A stretch of DNA of 64,000 bases, from the NCBI RefSeq assembly GCF_900177715.1, contig NZ_FXWG01000001.1, forward strand, positions 620,001 to 684,000. Reading direction: 5' to 3'. The position numbers and the translations under genes were made by a program. The notes below the pieces were generated by a model. That model saw only the letters and a list, made by a program, of their open reading frames with translations. It was not told where the DNA came from and did no database searches. The DNA comes from Altererythrobacter xiamenensis (GTDB taxonomy: Bacteria > Pseudomonadota > Alphaproteobacteria > Sphingomonadales > Sphingomonadaceae). Below are positions 1 to 9,023 of this stretch, piece by piece (the first letter of the stretch is position 1; every line of letters begins with the position of its first letter).

Positions 1-679
1 GAGGCGGGAGGAAGTCGCGGATCTCCATCCACTCGAGCGTGACGCCGAGCATCGCCGACACCCGGTCGAGCGCGCTGTCGAGCGTCATCACCGGACGGTC
101 CGACACGTGATAGATGCGCGGTGCCGTGCGCGCCTTGACCTGGCCATAGGCCTGGATCAGCGCATAGCTATCGCACTTCCATTGCGTCTTGCGGTCGATA
201 CGCAGACCCTCGGGCGCGCCGCGCAGGAAGATGTCGCGTCCGATCCGGTCGCGCCCCATCAGGCGTGCCGCCGCTTCCCGCATCGCGCCGAGCCTTTGCA
301 GACGAAGCTGCAGGCGCAGGGCAAGCTCTTCGGGGCTCGGGTCCTCTTGCTCTTCCTTCGGCAGCAGCAGCGAGGATTTGAGGTACGCGAGCCATGCCGC
401 CATCACGAGATAATCGGCGGCGAGCTCGAGCCGCAGCGCCTCGGCCCGCTCGATATAGGTCAGGTACTGGTCGACCAGAGCAAGGATCGAGATCTGCCTG
501 AGGTCGACCTTCTGGCGGCGCGCGAGATCGAGCAGCAGGTCGAGCGGCCCCTCCCACCCGTCGAGTTCGAGGTAGAGAGCCTTGTCCTCGCCTGCATTGC
601 TTGCGGGGCCTTCCCAGCTTTCTTCCGGATCGCTTACCGCATCGGCATCGAACATCAGGCCATCGTCGCTCATGCTCAT
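1..679 (-). CDS. scpA: Segregation and condensation protein A, C-terminus cut off by window edge
   Basis: ScpA is the kleisin subunit of the SMC-ScpA-ScpB complex that organises and segregates the chromosome. Reading the minus strand from the ATG at 679 gives an open frame to the window edge (226 codons). After an acidic lead of about 35 residues comes the N-terminal kleisin pattern LDGWEGPLDLLLDLARRQKV, then QISILALVDQYL and a LAADYLVMAAWLAYLKSSLLL helix pair. Its ATG overlaps the nagZ stop (ATGA), so the two are probably translationally coupled. scpB would be expected just outside the window to the left. Two ATGs lie six bases apart (679 and 673); I took the outer one. The family assignment is firm; the C-terminal winged helix is not visible here. 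Confidence 0.9.
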   Translation of the reverse strand, partial: MSMSDDGLMFDADAVSDPEESWEGPASNAGEDKALYLELDGWEGPLDLLLDLARRQKVDLRQISILALVDQYLTYIERAEALRLELAADYLVMAAWLAYLKSSLLLPKEEQEDPSPEELALRLQLRLQRLGAMREAAARLMGRDRIGRDIFLRGAPEGLRIDRKTQWKCDSYALIQAYGQVKARTAPRIYHVSDRPVMTLDSALDRVSAMLGVTLEWMEIRDFLPP

Positions 680-1695
680 GCGGGTTCACCCGTCAGCGCG
701 AGCAGCGCGTCACGCTTGGCCAGAAGCGCGCTTTTCTCGTCGCTCTCTTCGCGGATCGCGGTTCCGGCAAGCGCGGCGTCGAGACGCGCGGCGGTCTTGG
801 CGGACATTGCGGGAAGCACATCGGCGATCCCCTTCATGTCATCCATCTTCGCCCAGCAATTGAGGATGAGATCGCATCCTGCCGCATGAGCGCGCGCCGA
901 GCGTTCGGGAATGGTGCCGTCGAGCGCTTCCATATCGATGTCATCGGTCAGCAGCAGCCCATCGAAGCCGATGCGCTCACGAATGATCGTTTCGATGATG
1001 AAGGGCGAAAGCGTCGCCGGATTCTCTTCGTCCCACGCCGTGAAAAGCAGGTGCCCGGTCATGCCGATCGGCGCATGGTTGAGCGTGCGGAACGGCGCGA
1101 GATCGGCCTCGAGTTCTTCTTCGCTGGCCGTGACGCGCGGCATTTCCTTGTGGCTGTCGCACTGGCTGCGGCCATGGCCGGGCATATGCTTGATGCAGCC
1201 GGTGACGCCGCCTTTGGCCAAGCCGTCGAGGATGGCGCGCCCGATCGCGGCGACCTGCATCGGATCGCTGCCCAGCGCGCGGTCGCCGATCACGTCATGC
1301 GCGCCCTCTCGCCGCACATCGAGCGGCGGGTGGTAATCGACGGTGATGCCCATTTCCGACAGCTCGAGCGCCATTGCATGGGCATTGACCCGCGCCGCTT
1401 CGATCGCGCTAGCCGGAGCAATCCGATAGAGATGGTCAAAGGCCTCGCCGCTCGGAAAATCGCTCCAGTGCGGTGGGCGCAGCCGGGCGACCCGCCCGCC
1501 CTCCTGGTCGATCGAGACAAGCAGTCGGTCGCGCCCGTGGAGAGCGCGCAATTCGTCGGTCAGGCGGCGCAGCTGCTCGCGATTGTCGCAATTGCGCGCG
1601 AACAGGATGTAGCCCGCAGGATCGGCATCGCTGAAGAAAGCGCGCTCCTCCGCGCTCAGCTCCAGTCCTGCAATCCCGAAAATGGCCGGTGTCAT
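676..1695 (-). CDS. nagZ: Beta-N-acetylhexosaminidase NagZ (glycoside hydrolase family 3)
   Basis: NagZ removes N-acetylglucosamine from anhydromuramyl peptides in the cytoplasm during peptidoglycan recycling. The product (339 aa) opens with MTPAIFGIAGLELSAEERAF. It carries the GH3 patterns SIDQEGGRVARL and CIKHMPGHGRSQCDSHKEMP; the latter holds the Lys-His and Asp-His pairs typical of NagZ. Further on, LLTDDIDMEAL contains the likely nucleophile Asp. Length matches the family (about 340 aa). The open frame extends upstream to a TTG at 1731, but NagZ proteins begin at the MTPAIFGIAG position, so I chose 1695. It lies between a SPOR gene and scpA, an order common in alphaproteobacteria. Confidence 0.94.
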   Translation of the reverse strand: MTPAIFGIAGLELSAEERAFFSDADPAGYILFARNCDNREQLRRLTDELRALHGRDRLLVSIDQEGGRVARLRPPHWSDFPSGEAFDHLYRIAPASAIEAARVNAHAMALELSEMGITVDYHPPLDVRREGAHDVIGDRALGSDPMQVAAIGRAILDGLAKGGVTGCIKHMPGHGRSQCDSHKEMPRVTASEEELEADLAPFRTLNHAPIGMTGHLLFTAWDEENPATLSPFIIETIIRERIGFDGLLLTDDIDMEALDGTIPERSARAHAAGCDLILNCWAKMDDMKGIADVLPAMSAKTAARLDAALAGTAIREESDEKSALLAKRDALLALTGEPA

Positions 1696-1815
1696 GGTTT
1701 GAAAAATCGCAGCAAAGACTCCTGGCGGCAAGCGGAGATCCCCCCCAAGTGGGGGAAAAGGCCGCGTTTTCGGGCCATTTTACCCTGTTTTCGCCTGATT
1801 TAGCCCGATTTGGGA

Positions 1816-2520
1816 CTAGTTCTTCACCTGGCAGGCCACGCCGTCGTCCTTGAGGCGACTGCACAGCGAGCGCGCCCCCGCCAGATCGCCTGCCAGCGCC
1901 TGAAGGCGATAGACGGTGCCGATATCGGCCTGCCCCTTCACGATCCTGTGTCCCACGCCATTCAGGACATCGGTCTGACCGCGCAGGGTAGCCCAGCCGG
2001 TCTGCGCATCGGCGCGGCTGCTGTAGGCACCGACCTGGACCGCAACACCGGCGGTTTCGGTGATCTTCTCATTTGTCGTATCGCCGGAAGACTCGCCCGC
2101 ACCCTCACTGGTCGAGCGCGTCGCGATCGAGGGCCTTGCGGTCTCGGTCATCTTCGAACCCGAGGCTTCCCCTGCCTTGAGCCGCCCTTCACGGGTCTTG
2201 CCCTCGCCCACACCGGGCGCGACATCGCCGGTCCCTGCGAACTCCTTGCCGCCAGGGTCGTCAGGGCGGGTCTTGTAGGGCGTTTCGGGCGCGGCAATCG
2301 TACTGCCGTCGGCCATGGGAGCATCGCCCGAGCCGCGGTTGTTCCACCACCACAGGCCGCCGACGACGACCAGCGCCGTGATCAGCAGGAGACCAAGCGC
2401 AAACGCCACGATCTGCGCCGTGTCGAAGCCGCCTTCCTCTTCCTGCTCGTCAGATTCGAGCCAGGGCAGGCTTTCGTCCTCGCTCAGCGCGAGTTCGCCA
2501 TCGTCCTGCGTTGCTGCCAT
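1816..2520 (-). CDS. SPOR-domain single-pass membrane protein
   Basis: This 234-aa protein has an acidic cytoplasmic N-terminus (residues 1-34), one transmembrane helix (about 36-58, VAFALGLLLITALVVVGGLW), a long low-complexity periplasmic linker and a C-terminal SPOR fold. The SPOR part (about 160-234) begins AVQVGAYSSRADAQTGW and ends CQVKN. SPOR domains bind glycan strands stripped of peptide at the division site, so a role in septal peptidoglycan is likely; the specific partner cannot be told from sequence. It starts 43 bases after argS and lies 120 bases upstream of nagZ, in a probable argS-SPOR-nagZ-scpA operon. The gap to nagZ contains a short C5/G5 hairpin near 1742-1755. Confidence 0.85.
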   Translation of the reverse strand: MAATQDDGELALSEDESLPWLESDEQEEEGGFDTAQIVAFALGLLLITALVVVGGLWWWNNRGSGDAPMADGSTIAAPETPYKTRPDDPGGKEFAGTGDVAPGVGEGKTREGRLKAGEASGSKMTETARPSIATRSTSEGAGESSGDTTNEKITETAGVAVQVGAYSSRADAQTGWATLRGQTDVLNGVGHRIVKGQADIGTVYRLQALAGDLAGARSLCSRLKDDGVACQVKN

Positions 2521-2563
2521 CGCTCAATCCTTCCAACCGCGCCGAATGGGCGCGCCTGCCATG

Positions 2564-4327
2564 CTACATGCTTTCCACGGCTTCCACGCCAAGAATGCGT
2601 AAGCCGTTGCGGATAACTTGCCCTAACTGCGCCGCGAGGAAAAGACGCGCAGCGCTCAAATCGCGGTTCTGTGCCACGATGAAGCGTTTTTCGGTCTCGC
2701 TCCGGCCCAGAGTGTAGAATGCGTGAAGTTCGCTCGCGAGATCATAGAGATAGAAGGCGATGCGGTGCGGTTCGCGCGCCTTTGCCGCTGCCTCGATCTC
2801 GCGCGGGAATTGCGCCGCGCGCCTGATCAGCGCCAGCTCTTCTTCCCCGAGCAGGTCGAGATGGTCGGCAGACGGCTGGATGCCCTCTTCCTCGGCCGCC
2901 TTTTTCAGCGTCGAGGCTATCCGCGCATGGGCATATTGCACGTAGAAGACGGGGTTGTCCTTCGACGCTTCGACCACCTTGGCGAAGTCGAATTCCATCT
3001 GCGCTTCGGGTTTGCGGGTCAGCATGGTGAAGCGCACCACGTCCTTGCCCACTTCGTTCACGACATCGGCGAGCGTGACGAAAGTGCCCGAACGCTTGGA
3101 CATCTTTACCGGCTCGCCGCCGCGCATCAATTGTACCATCTGGACCAGCTTCACGTCGAAGGGGATGCCCTTGCCCTGCCCCTCGGATAGCGCCGCCACC
3201 GCAGCCTTGATCCGCTTGACCGTGCCGGCATGGTCGGCGCCCCAGATGTCGATCAGCTCGTCGGCATCGGCGGCCTTCTGCATGTGATAGGCGAGGTCGG
3301 CACCGAAATAGGTCCAGCTGCCGTTCGATTTCTTGATCGGGCGGTCCTGATCGTCACCGAACTTTGTGGAGCGGAACAGCGGCAGTTCGACCGGCTCCCA
3401 ATCCTCGGGCGGCGCCTTGCCCTTCGGCGCCTCGAGCACGCCGTCATAGACGAGGTCATGCGCGCGCAGCCACGCCTCGGCCTCGTCAGGCTTGCCAGCA
3501 GCATGGAGCGCGGCTTCGGACGAAAAGAGATCGTGATGGATGCCGAGCAGGGCGAGATCGGCCTTGATCAGTTCCATCATCTGCTCGACCGCCTCGGCAC
3601 GGAAAATCGGCAGCCATTCCTCTTCAGGCTCGTCCTTGAACCTGTCGCCCAGTCCCTTGGCCAGATATTCGCCGACCGGGATCAGGTAGTCGCCGGGATA
3701 AAGCCCCTCGGGGATTTCGCCGATGTCCTCGCCCAGCGCTTCGCGGTAGCGAAGGTGAGCCGAGCGCGCGAGCACGTCGACCTGACCGCCCGCATCGTTG
3801 ATGTAATATTCGCGGGTGACTGAGTGGCCCGCCGCTTCAAGCAGGCTGGAAAGCGCATCGCCGACGACTGCACCGCGGCAGTGGCCCATGTGCATCGGAC
3901 CGGTCGGATTGGCCGAGACATACTCGACATTGACCGTGCGCCCCGCCCCCATGTCCGAACGGCCATAGGCGTCCCCTGCCGAGGCAATTACCCCCAGCTC
4001 TTCCAGCCAGGCTGCAGGATCGAGCCGCAGGTTGATGAAGCCCGGCCCGGCGATTTCCGCACTGGCGATGCTCGGATCGGCTTCGAGTTTCTCGACGATC
4101 TTCCCGGCAAGCTCGCGCGGATTGGTCTTGGCCTGCTTCGCCAGCACCATCGCGGCATTGGTCGCCAGATCGCCGTGCGAGGCATCGCGCGGCGGCTCCA
4201 CCGTTACGTTGGTGCGCGGCGCGTCGGGCGGCAACACGCCCTCCATTTCGAGAGCGGCCAGCGCAGCGTCGATCCGCTCCGCATAGATAGCGTAAAGCGT
4301 CTGTGTTTCGGACTTGGTTTCGGACAT
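2564..4327 (-). CDS. argS: Arginine--tRNA ligase
   Basis: Class I aminoacyl-tRNA synthetase charging tRNA-Arg, 587 aa. The N-terminal Arg-tRNA synthetase domain is followed by the catalytic signature [20 protein letters not shown], which is the HIGH motif as HMGH. A KMSK motif follows ([20 protein letters not shown]), and the C-terminal DALR anticodon-binding domain ends with [19 protein letters not shown]. The open frame allows a start nine codons upstream at 4354; I chose the ATG at 4327 (MSETKSETQ) because family members start close to the conserved N-terminal helix. It heads the probable argS-SPOR-nagZ-scpA operon. Confidence 0.96.
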   Translation of the reverse strand: MSETKSETQTLYAIYAERIDAALAALEMEGVLPPDAPRTNVTVEPPRDASHGDLATNAAMVLAKQAKTNPRELAGKIVEKLEADPSIASAEIAGPGFINLRLDPAAWLEELGVIASAGDAYGRSDMGAGRTVNVEYVSANPTGPMHMGHCRGAVVGDALSSLLEAAGHSVTREYYINDAGGQVDVLARSAHLRYREALGEDIGEIPEGLYPGDYLIPVGEYLAKGLGDRFKDEPEEEWLPIFRAEAVEQMMELIKADLALLGIHHDLFSSEAALHAAGKPDEAEAWLRAHDLVYDGVLEAPKGKAPPEDWEPVELPLFRSTKFGDDQDRPIKKSNGSWTYFGADLAYHMQKAADADELIDIWGADHAGTVKRIKAAVAALSEGQGKGIPFDVKLVQMVQLMRGGEPVKMSKRSGTFVTLADVVNEVGKDVVRFTMLTRKPEAQMEFDFAKVVEASKDNPVFYVQYAHARIASTLKKAAEEEGIQPSADHLDLLGEEELALIRRAAQFPREIEAAAKAREPHRIAFYLYDLASELHAFYTLGRSETEKRFIVAQNRDLSAARLFLAAQLGQVIRNGLRILGVEAVESM

Positions 4328-4398
4328 AGGCGCGCGCCTAGCCGAATCCGTCAAAATCGCAAGGTTTCACCGCCTGTATGGCGGTAATTCGCGCCAGC

Positions 4399-5049
4399 TC
4401 AGCGGGTGACGTTGTAGGCGAGCTGCTGCTCGGTCAGCTGGAAACCGACGAGAAGCTCGAAACTGGTGCGCTGGATGGCTGCACGAACCTGGGGATCGGA
4501 TAGCGGATCGAGCGCCGCGTCAGGATCGCCCGGCTCACGCTTGCGCGTAATCCGTTCCTGGATATCCGCCGGAAGGGTCGCTTCCGAACGGGTAATGTAG
4601 GAGCTGGTTTGCGCGCTCGCCTGTGCCCGCTCGGCACCATCGGCAAAATTGATCGTGACCTGGCCGATACGCTTGGCCTGCACGGCCGTGCCTCCGCGCA
4701 CGACGGTCGAGAAAAACGGCAGCGTGACCTGCCGTGCACCGCGGGTGTCGGTGCGGCGGGCGAGCACATCGAAACTCGCTGCGGTGTAGACCTTTTCTCC
4801 AGTCTCGTCACAGGTGTGACGCAGATTGGTCATCGAAGCGACAACGTCGATATTGTCCGCAGTCGGAGCGCCCGCGCTGCGGAACAGCGTCACATCGCCG
4901 GTGTAATCGGGAATGCCCACATCGGGGCAGGAAGAAAGGACTGCCGTAATGCCGACGCCCTGGTCGATGACCAATTCGCCTTCTCTCGAACACCCTGCGA
5001 GGGCTGCGGCGAGGGTGATCGCGGAAAAGATGCGGGTACGCGGGCTCAT
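4399..5049 (-). CDS. Putative lipoprotein of unknown function
   Basis: The 216-aa product starts with a lipoprotein signal peptide: positively charged MSPRTR, a hydrophobic stretch and the lipobox LAAALAGC, with the acylated cysteine at residue 20. The mature part has three further cysteines (SSCPDVGIP, LRHTCDE and the lipid Cys) and no domain I recognise. It is mostly beta-type sequence and ends QLTEQQLAYNVTR. An AAGGA element precedes the ATG at 5049 with long spacing. It diverges from ispH (91 bases between starts) and lies upstream of argS on the same strand. Probably an envelope lipoprotein conserved in sphingomonads; function unknown. Confidence 0.75.
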   Translation of the reverse strand: MSPRTRIFSAITLAAALAGCSREGELVIDQGVGITAVLSSCPDVGIPDYTGDVTLFRSAGAPTADNIDVVASMTNLRHTCDETGEKVYTAASFDVLARRTDTRGARQVTLPFFSTVVRGGTAVQAKRIGQVTINFADGAERAQASAQTSSYITRSEATLPADIQERITRKREPGDPDAALDPLSDPQVRAAIQRTSFELLVGFQLTEQQLAYNVTR

Positions 5050-5140
5050 GCAGTGTCGATCCTTCGAATTCCTTGGCGCTCATCGAAAAGCGTGCGTCAC
5101 GCCCTAGCGGCGCGCGCCGCAAAGCGCTAGAGGGCGGCGC

Positions 5141-6133
5141 ATGAACGCACCCTTGCACACCGTCAAGACCAGCCCGGACGGCAGCGAAGCGACCGAACGT
5201 CCGGGCCTGACCCTGCTTATCGCCGCGCCGCGCGGTTTCTGCGCCGGCGTCGACCGCGCGATCGAGATCGTCGAGAGATCGCTCGAGCGATATGGCGCGC
5301 CGGTTTATGTGCGTCACGAGATCGTCCACAATAAATATGTCGTCGACGCATTGAAGGCGCAGGGTGCGATCTTCGTCGAGGAACTGGACGAGGTGCCCGA
5401 CGACGCGCCGGTTGTCTTCAGCGCTCACGGCGTGCCGAAATCGGTTCCTGCCGAAGCAGAGCGGCGCAACATGATCTATGTCGATGCAACCTGCCCGCTG
5501 GTGAGCAAGGTCCACCGCCAGGCCGAACGCCAGATCGAGAAGGGTCAGCACATCATCTTCATCGGCCACGCCGGTCATCCGGAAGTGATCGGCACGATGG
5601 GGCAGGTAGACGAGGGTGACATAACCCTGGTCGAAACGGTCGAGGACGTCGCCACTCTTTCCTTTTCGCAGGAAGACGACCTGTCCTATCTCACCCAGAC
5701 AACGCTCTCGGTCGACGATACCGCAGAGATCATTGCCGCGCTGGAAGAGCGCTATCCGCAGATCGTCGGCCCCAAGGCGGAAGACATCTGCTACGCGACT
5801 TCCAACCGCCAGGCCGCGGTCAAGATCATCGCGCCCGGCAGCGACCTGGTGCTGGTGATCGGTGCGCCCAATTCCTCCAATTCGCTGAGGCTTGTCGAAG
5901 TGGCCGAACGGCTCGGCACGAACGCCCGGCTGATTCAGCGCGCAGACGACATCGATCCGGCATGGCTCGAAGGTATCGGCACAATCGGGCTGACGGCTGG
6001 CGCCTCCGCACCGGAAAAGCTGGTTCGCGAAGTCGTCGAAAAGCTCGCCGAATGGCGCGAAGTGACCGAGCAGACGATCACCGCGGCCGAAGAGAAGATG
6101 GTTTTCAAGCTGCCTCGCCAGCTGACCGAATAA
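5141..6133 (+). CDS. ispH: 4-hydroxy-3-methylbut-2-enyl diphosphate reductase
   Basis: IspH performs the last step of the MEP isoprenoid pathway, reducing HMBPP to IPP and DMAPP with a [4Fe-4S] cluster. The 330-aa protein has the three cluster cysteines at residues 34 ([13 protein letters not shown]), 118 (DATCPLV) and 217 ([11 protein letters not shown]). It also has the conserved [16 protein letters not shown] and IGHAGHPEV segments and the substrate-binding GAPNSSNS. The N-terminus is extended by about 24 residues before the core begins. It opens an ispH-thrB-rnhA run, with 18 bases to the next start, an order common in alphaproteobacteria. Confidence 0.97.
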   Translation: MNAPLHTVKTSPDGSEATERPGLTLLIAAPRGFCAGVDRAIEIVERSLERYGAPVYVRHEIVHNKYVVDALKAQGAIFVEELDEVPDDAPVVFSAHGVPKSVPAEAERRNMIYVDATCPLVSKVHRQAERQIEKGQHIIFIGHAGHPEVIGTMGQVDEGDITLVETVEDVATLSFSQEDDLSYLTQTTLSVDDTAEIIAALEERYPQIVGPKAEDICYATSNRQAAVKIIAPGSDLVLVIGAPNSSNSLRLVEVAERLGTNARLIQRADDIDPAWLEGIGTIGLTAGASAPEKLVREVVEKLAEWREVTEQTITAAEEKMVFKLPRQLTE

Positions 6134-6151
6134 GCGAGGCGGCAGGCAGGC

Positions 6152-7147
6152 GTGGCGGTCTACACCCATCTCGGCGCAGAAGAGCTCACCGCGCTGATTG
6201 CGCAGTATGATGTCGGCGAGCTGGTCTCGGCCAAGGGGATTGCCGAGGGTGTTTCCAACTCCAACTGGCTGATCGAGACCACCGGCTCCGATAGCGCCAG
6301 TTCGGACGGCAGGGGCGCGCGCTTCATCCTGACCATGTACGAGCGGCGCATCGAGCTATCAGACCTGCCCTTCTTCCTCGGCCTGCTCGACCATCTTTCC
6401 GAACGCGATTGCCCCGTCCCGCGCACGATTCACGACCTGGAGGGCGCGGCCTATCGCCTGCTCGACGGCAAGGCGATCGCGCTGATCGAATATCTTCCCG
6501 GCGTATCGGTCGATCATCCGACTCCGGGGCAGGCCCGCGCGGTGGGCGAAGCGCTCGCGCAGATGCACGCCGCCTCGCAGGATTTCGGTCAGACTCGCGC
6601 AAATGGGCTCGACATAGAGGGATCGCGCCGGATGCTCGCAGAATGCGGCACCCCGGCTCTGGCTTCGATCGATCCCGCCCTGCCGAAATCTCTCGAGATC
6701 GCCGCGCGTCTGAGCGAGGACTGGCCGCAGGACCTGCCGCGCGCCATCTGCCACACCGACCTTTTCCCGGACAACGTCCTGATGCTCGGGGACCAGGTCA
6801 CGGGCATGATCGATTTCTATTTCGCCTGCGAAGACGCCATGGCCTACGACCTCGCCGTCACCCACGCTGCCTGGTGTTTCGACCGGACCGGAGAGCAGTT
6901 CTCGCAAGACATCGGCGCGGCGCTGATCGAGGGCTATGAAAGCCTGCGCAAACTCGAACCGCGCGAACGCGAGTGCCTGCCGATCCTCGCGCAAGGTGCA
7001 TGCATGCGCTTCATCGCGAGCCGCGCCGAAGACTGGATCGAAACGCCCGCCGACGCGCTCGTCACCCGCAAGGACCCGATGGATTTCGTCCGGCGGTTGT
7101 CCTTTTACGGGAAAGCGGGCTCATCCGCCTTTGCGCCAAGCCGATAG
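6152..7147 (+). CDS. thrB: Homoserine kinase, aminoglycoside-phosphotransferase-fold type
   Basis: This 331-aa protein phosphorylates homoserine for threonine synthesis. It belongs to the APH/choline-kinase-like class rather than the GHMP class of E. coli ThrB. Seen: GISEGVSN-like nucleotide loop ([15 protein letters not shown]), the Brenner-type catalytic loop [14 protein letters not shown], and the metal-binding [11 protein letters not shown]. The start is GTG at 6152, preceded by a GGCAGGCAGG ribosome-binding stretch; no in-frame ATG fits the conserved [13 protein letters not shown]-terminus. It lies between ispH and rnhA with short gaps (18 and 19 bases), so co-transcription is likely. 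Confidence 0.93.
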   Translation: MAVYTHLGAEELTALIAQYDVGELVSAKGIAEGVSNSNWLIETTGSDSASSDGRGARFILTMYERRIELSDLPFFLGLLDHLSERDCPVPRTIHDLEGAAYRLLDGKAIALIEYLPGVSVDHPTPGQARAVGEALAQMHAASQDFGQTRANGLDIEGSRRMLAECGTPALASIDPALPKSLEIAARLSEDWPQDLPRAICHTDLFPDNVLMLGDQVTGMIDFYFACEDAMAYDLAVTHAAWCFDRTGEQFSQDIGAALIEGYESLRKLEPRERECLPILAQGACMRFIASRAEDWIETPADALVTRKDPMDFVRRLSFYGKAGSSAFAPSR

Positions 7148-7166
7148 GCTGGCAAAGGCTGACGCG

Positions 7167-7616
7167 ATGAAACAGGTCGAAATCTTCACCGACGGCGCCT
7201 GCAAGGGCAATCCCGGTCCCGGCGGCTGGGGCGCCATCCTGCGCATGGGCCGCCACGAGAAGGAACTGTCGGGCGGAGAGGCGGAGACGACCAACAACCG
7301 CATGGAAATGACCGCAGTGATCCGGGCGCTCGATGCCCTGATCGAACCGTGCCGGGTCGAGCTCTATTCGGACAGCAAATATGTGATCGACGGGATTACC
7401 AAGTGGGTCCACGGCTGGCGCAAGCGCGGCTGGGTCAATGCCAGCAAGAAGCCGGTCAAGAATGCCGATCTATGGCACGACCTGATCGAAGCGGTCGCGC
7501 GGCATGAAATCGACTGGCATTGGGTGAAGGGCCACAACGGGCACCCTGAAAACGAGCGGGTCGACCAGCTTGCGAGCGACGAGGCTGAGGCCTTCGCCCG
7601 CGGCGAAAGGGCCTGA
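7167..7616 (+). CDS. rnhA: Ribonuclease HI
   Basis: RNase HI cuts the RNA strand of RNA-DNA hybrids, removing primers and R-loops. The 149-aa product begins [20 protein letters not shown] and has the acidic catalytic residues D9, E47 (NNRMEM), D69 (YSDSKYV) and the late Asp in NERVDQLA, plus the basic handle HGWRKRGW and the conserved His in VKGHNGH. The frame is open far upstream, into thrB, but the ATG at 7167 gives the standard protein. It is the last gene of the ispH-thrB-rnhA run and is followed by a bidirectional terminator. Confidence 0.97.
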   Translation: MKQVEIFTDGACKGNPGPGGWGAILRMGRHEKELSGGEAETTNNRMEMTAVIRALDALIEPCRVELYSDSKYVIDGITKWVHGWRKRGWVNASKKPVKNADLWHDLIEAVARHEIDWHWVKGHNGHPENERVDQLASDEAEAFARGERA

Positions 7617-7642
7617 ACGCCAGCCCGCTTCCGCAAACGAAA

Positions 7643-7667
7643 AGGCCGGACCATCGCGGCCCGGCCT
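7643..7667. terminator. Bidirectional intrinsic terminator between rnhA and the DUF1508 gene
   Basis: A 7-bp perfect stem AGGCCGG/CCGGCCT encloses an 11-base loop. On the minus strand the stem is followed by CCTTTTCGTTT, a good T-tract for the DUF1508 gene; on the plus strand by GTTATT, weaker, for rnhA. It sits in the gap between convergent genes. Confidence 0.75.
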
Positions 7668-7692
7668 GTTATTCGTGTCCGATCGCAATCGA

Positions 7693-7869
7693 TCAGTAGT
7701 TGTCGACGATCTCCGCGTTCGGGCCGTTTTTCAGCACCGAGTTGATCGCGTTCTTGGCGCTCGCCTTGGAACTGTAGCCCTCAGTCCACCAGATCGTTTC
7801 CGAATTGTAGATGAAGTACGAAACGAACTCGCCCTTCTTGTTCTTCCGGATTTCGAAGCGATGCGCCAT
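7693..7869 (-). CDS. DUF1508 (YegP-like) small protein
   Basis: A 58-aa protein, MAHRFEIRKNKKGEF then a YFIYNSETIWWTEGYSSKASAKNAINSVLKN segment, which is a single DUF1508/YegP repeat (family members often carry two). YegP-type proteins are small alpha/beta proteins of unclear function. The start at 7869 is fixed by an excellent ribosome-binding site, GGAGGATCAATT, directly before the ATG; the open frame extends 12 codons further upstream without such a site. It is a monocistronic gene convergent with rnhA. Confidence 0.85.
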   Translation of the reverse strand: MAHRFEIRKNKKGEFVSYFIYNSETIWWTEGYSSKASAKNAINSVLKNGPNAEIVDNY

Positions 7870-7928
7870 AATTGATCCTCCATTTCGATTGCGTCCGTAT
7901 CGCACCCTAAGCAGGCGAAACGAAAAAT

Positions 7929-9023
7929 CTAGCTGAACCGTGTGGGAAAGTAGGATTCCGCGTCAATTTTACATGTCATCGTATCGCGCGGCAGGTCGAA
8001 CAACAATTGCGAGGCAAGCCGAGCCGCGGCAGGCGCAGTCTGGATTCCGTAGCCCCCCTGGCCAGAGAACCAGAAGAATTCCTCTACCGCGGGATCATAC
8101 CCGTACACCGGCAGACGATCGGGAGAAAAGCTCCTCAGTCCCGCCCATTTGCGTTCGACCGCCAGCACGTTCCAGTCGGTCACGTTCTGTAGCCGGTCAA
8201 TCGCCAGCGCAACGTCGAGTTCTTCGGGCGCCGCATCGGTCGGCTCGCTCGGCGTCTCGTCATGCGGGCTGAGCCAGACCTTCCCGTTCTCCGGCTTGAA
8301 ATAGAAGCCGCCTGAGATATCGAGACAGAGCGGCAAATCGTCGCTTGGTGCCGGATCGCAGCGTAATTGCACGACGGTCCGGCGGTAGGGCTGGATTCCG
8401 CACGGCTTCGCCCCCGCCATCGTGGCCAGACCGTCTGCCCATGCACCCGCCGCATTGACCAGCTTGCGAGCGCGAACCGTCCGGCCATCGGCAAGGTCGA
8501 GCCGCCATTCGGTTTCGCGTTCGATACTGACTACCTTTGCCCTGCACTGGATCTCCGTGCCGCTCGCCCGCGCGCGCGCCAGATAATGCGCATGAAGGCC
8601 AGCCACATCGATATCGGCGCAGCGCCCCTGCCAGATCGCGCGGTCCCACTCGGGTTTGAGGCCCGGAACCTTCACCAGCAACTCGGCCCGATCGATCCGC
8701 GAGAACCGAGCCCCGGTACCAGCAAATCGCGCAAAGAAGTCGTCGATCTTCGCTTCGTCTTCCTCGCGCGCGAGATAGAGCGAACCGCGCGGGGTCAGGA
8801 AACCATTTTCGCGCAGATAGTCGCCTGAAGCACTGGTCAGGGGCACGATCTCCGGCCCGCCATAACATTCTTCCCAGAACGCCGCCGAACGCCCGGTCGC
8901 ATGATAGCCGGGCATGTCCTCCGCCTCGAGCACGATCACGCTTGCACGCTCGCCGATCTCGGCCGCGAGGCTGGCCCCGGCCATCCCGGCGCCGACAATG
9001 GCAACGTCGTATATATCGTTCAC
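7929..9023 (-). CDS. FAD-dependent amine/amino-acid oxidoreductase (DAO family)
   Basis: The 364-aa protein has the dinucleotide-binding motif VAIVGAGMAGASLAAEIGE at residues 7-25 and the DAO-family ATGRSAAFWEE segment. It also has the mid-protein KLVNAAGAWADGLA and the C-terminal FAD-contact motif GLRSFSPDRLPVYGYDP followed by FFWFSGQGGYGIQTAPAA. This layout resembles FAD-dependent D-arginine/D-amino-acid dehydrogenases more than sarcosine oxidases, but the substrate is not decided by sequence. The start overlaps the stop of the upstream hydrolase gene by ATGA, indicating translational coupling. Confidence 0.85.
   Translation of the reverse strand: MNDIYDVAIVGAGMAGASLAAEIGERASVIVLEAEDMPGYHATGRSAAFWEECYGGPEIVPLTSASGDYLRENGFLTPRGSLYLAREEDEAKIDDFFARFAGTGARFSRIDRAELLVKVPGLKPEWDRAIWQGRCADIDVAGLHAHYLARARASGTEIQCRAKVVSIERETEWRLDLADGRTVRARKLVNAAGAWADGLATMAGAKPCGIQPYRRTVVQLRCDPAPSDDLPLCLDISGGFYFKPENGKVWLSPHDETPSEPTDAAPEELDVALAIDRLQNVTDWNVLAVERKWAGLRSFSPDRLPVYGYDPAVEEFFWFSGQGGYGIQTAPAAARLASQLLFDLPRDTMTCKIDAESYFPTRFS

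Noticed and set aside
4808-6169. A 453-codon minus-strand frame opposite ispH
   Set aside because: Antisense to ispH, which has all three cluster cysteines.
7617-7692. A small gene between rnhA and the DUF1508 gene
   Set aside because: The stretch is fully accounted for by a bidirectional terminator.
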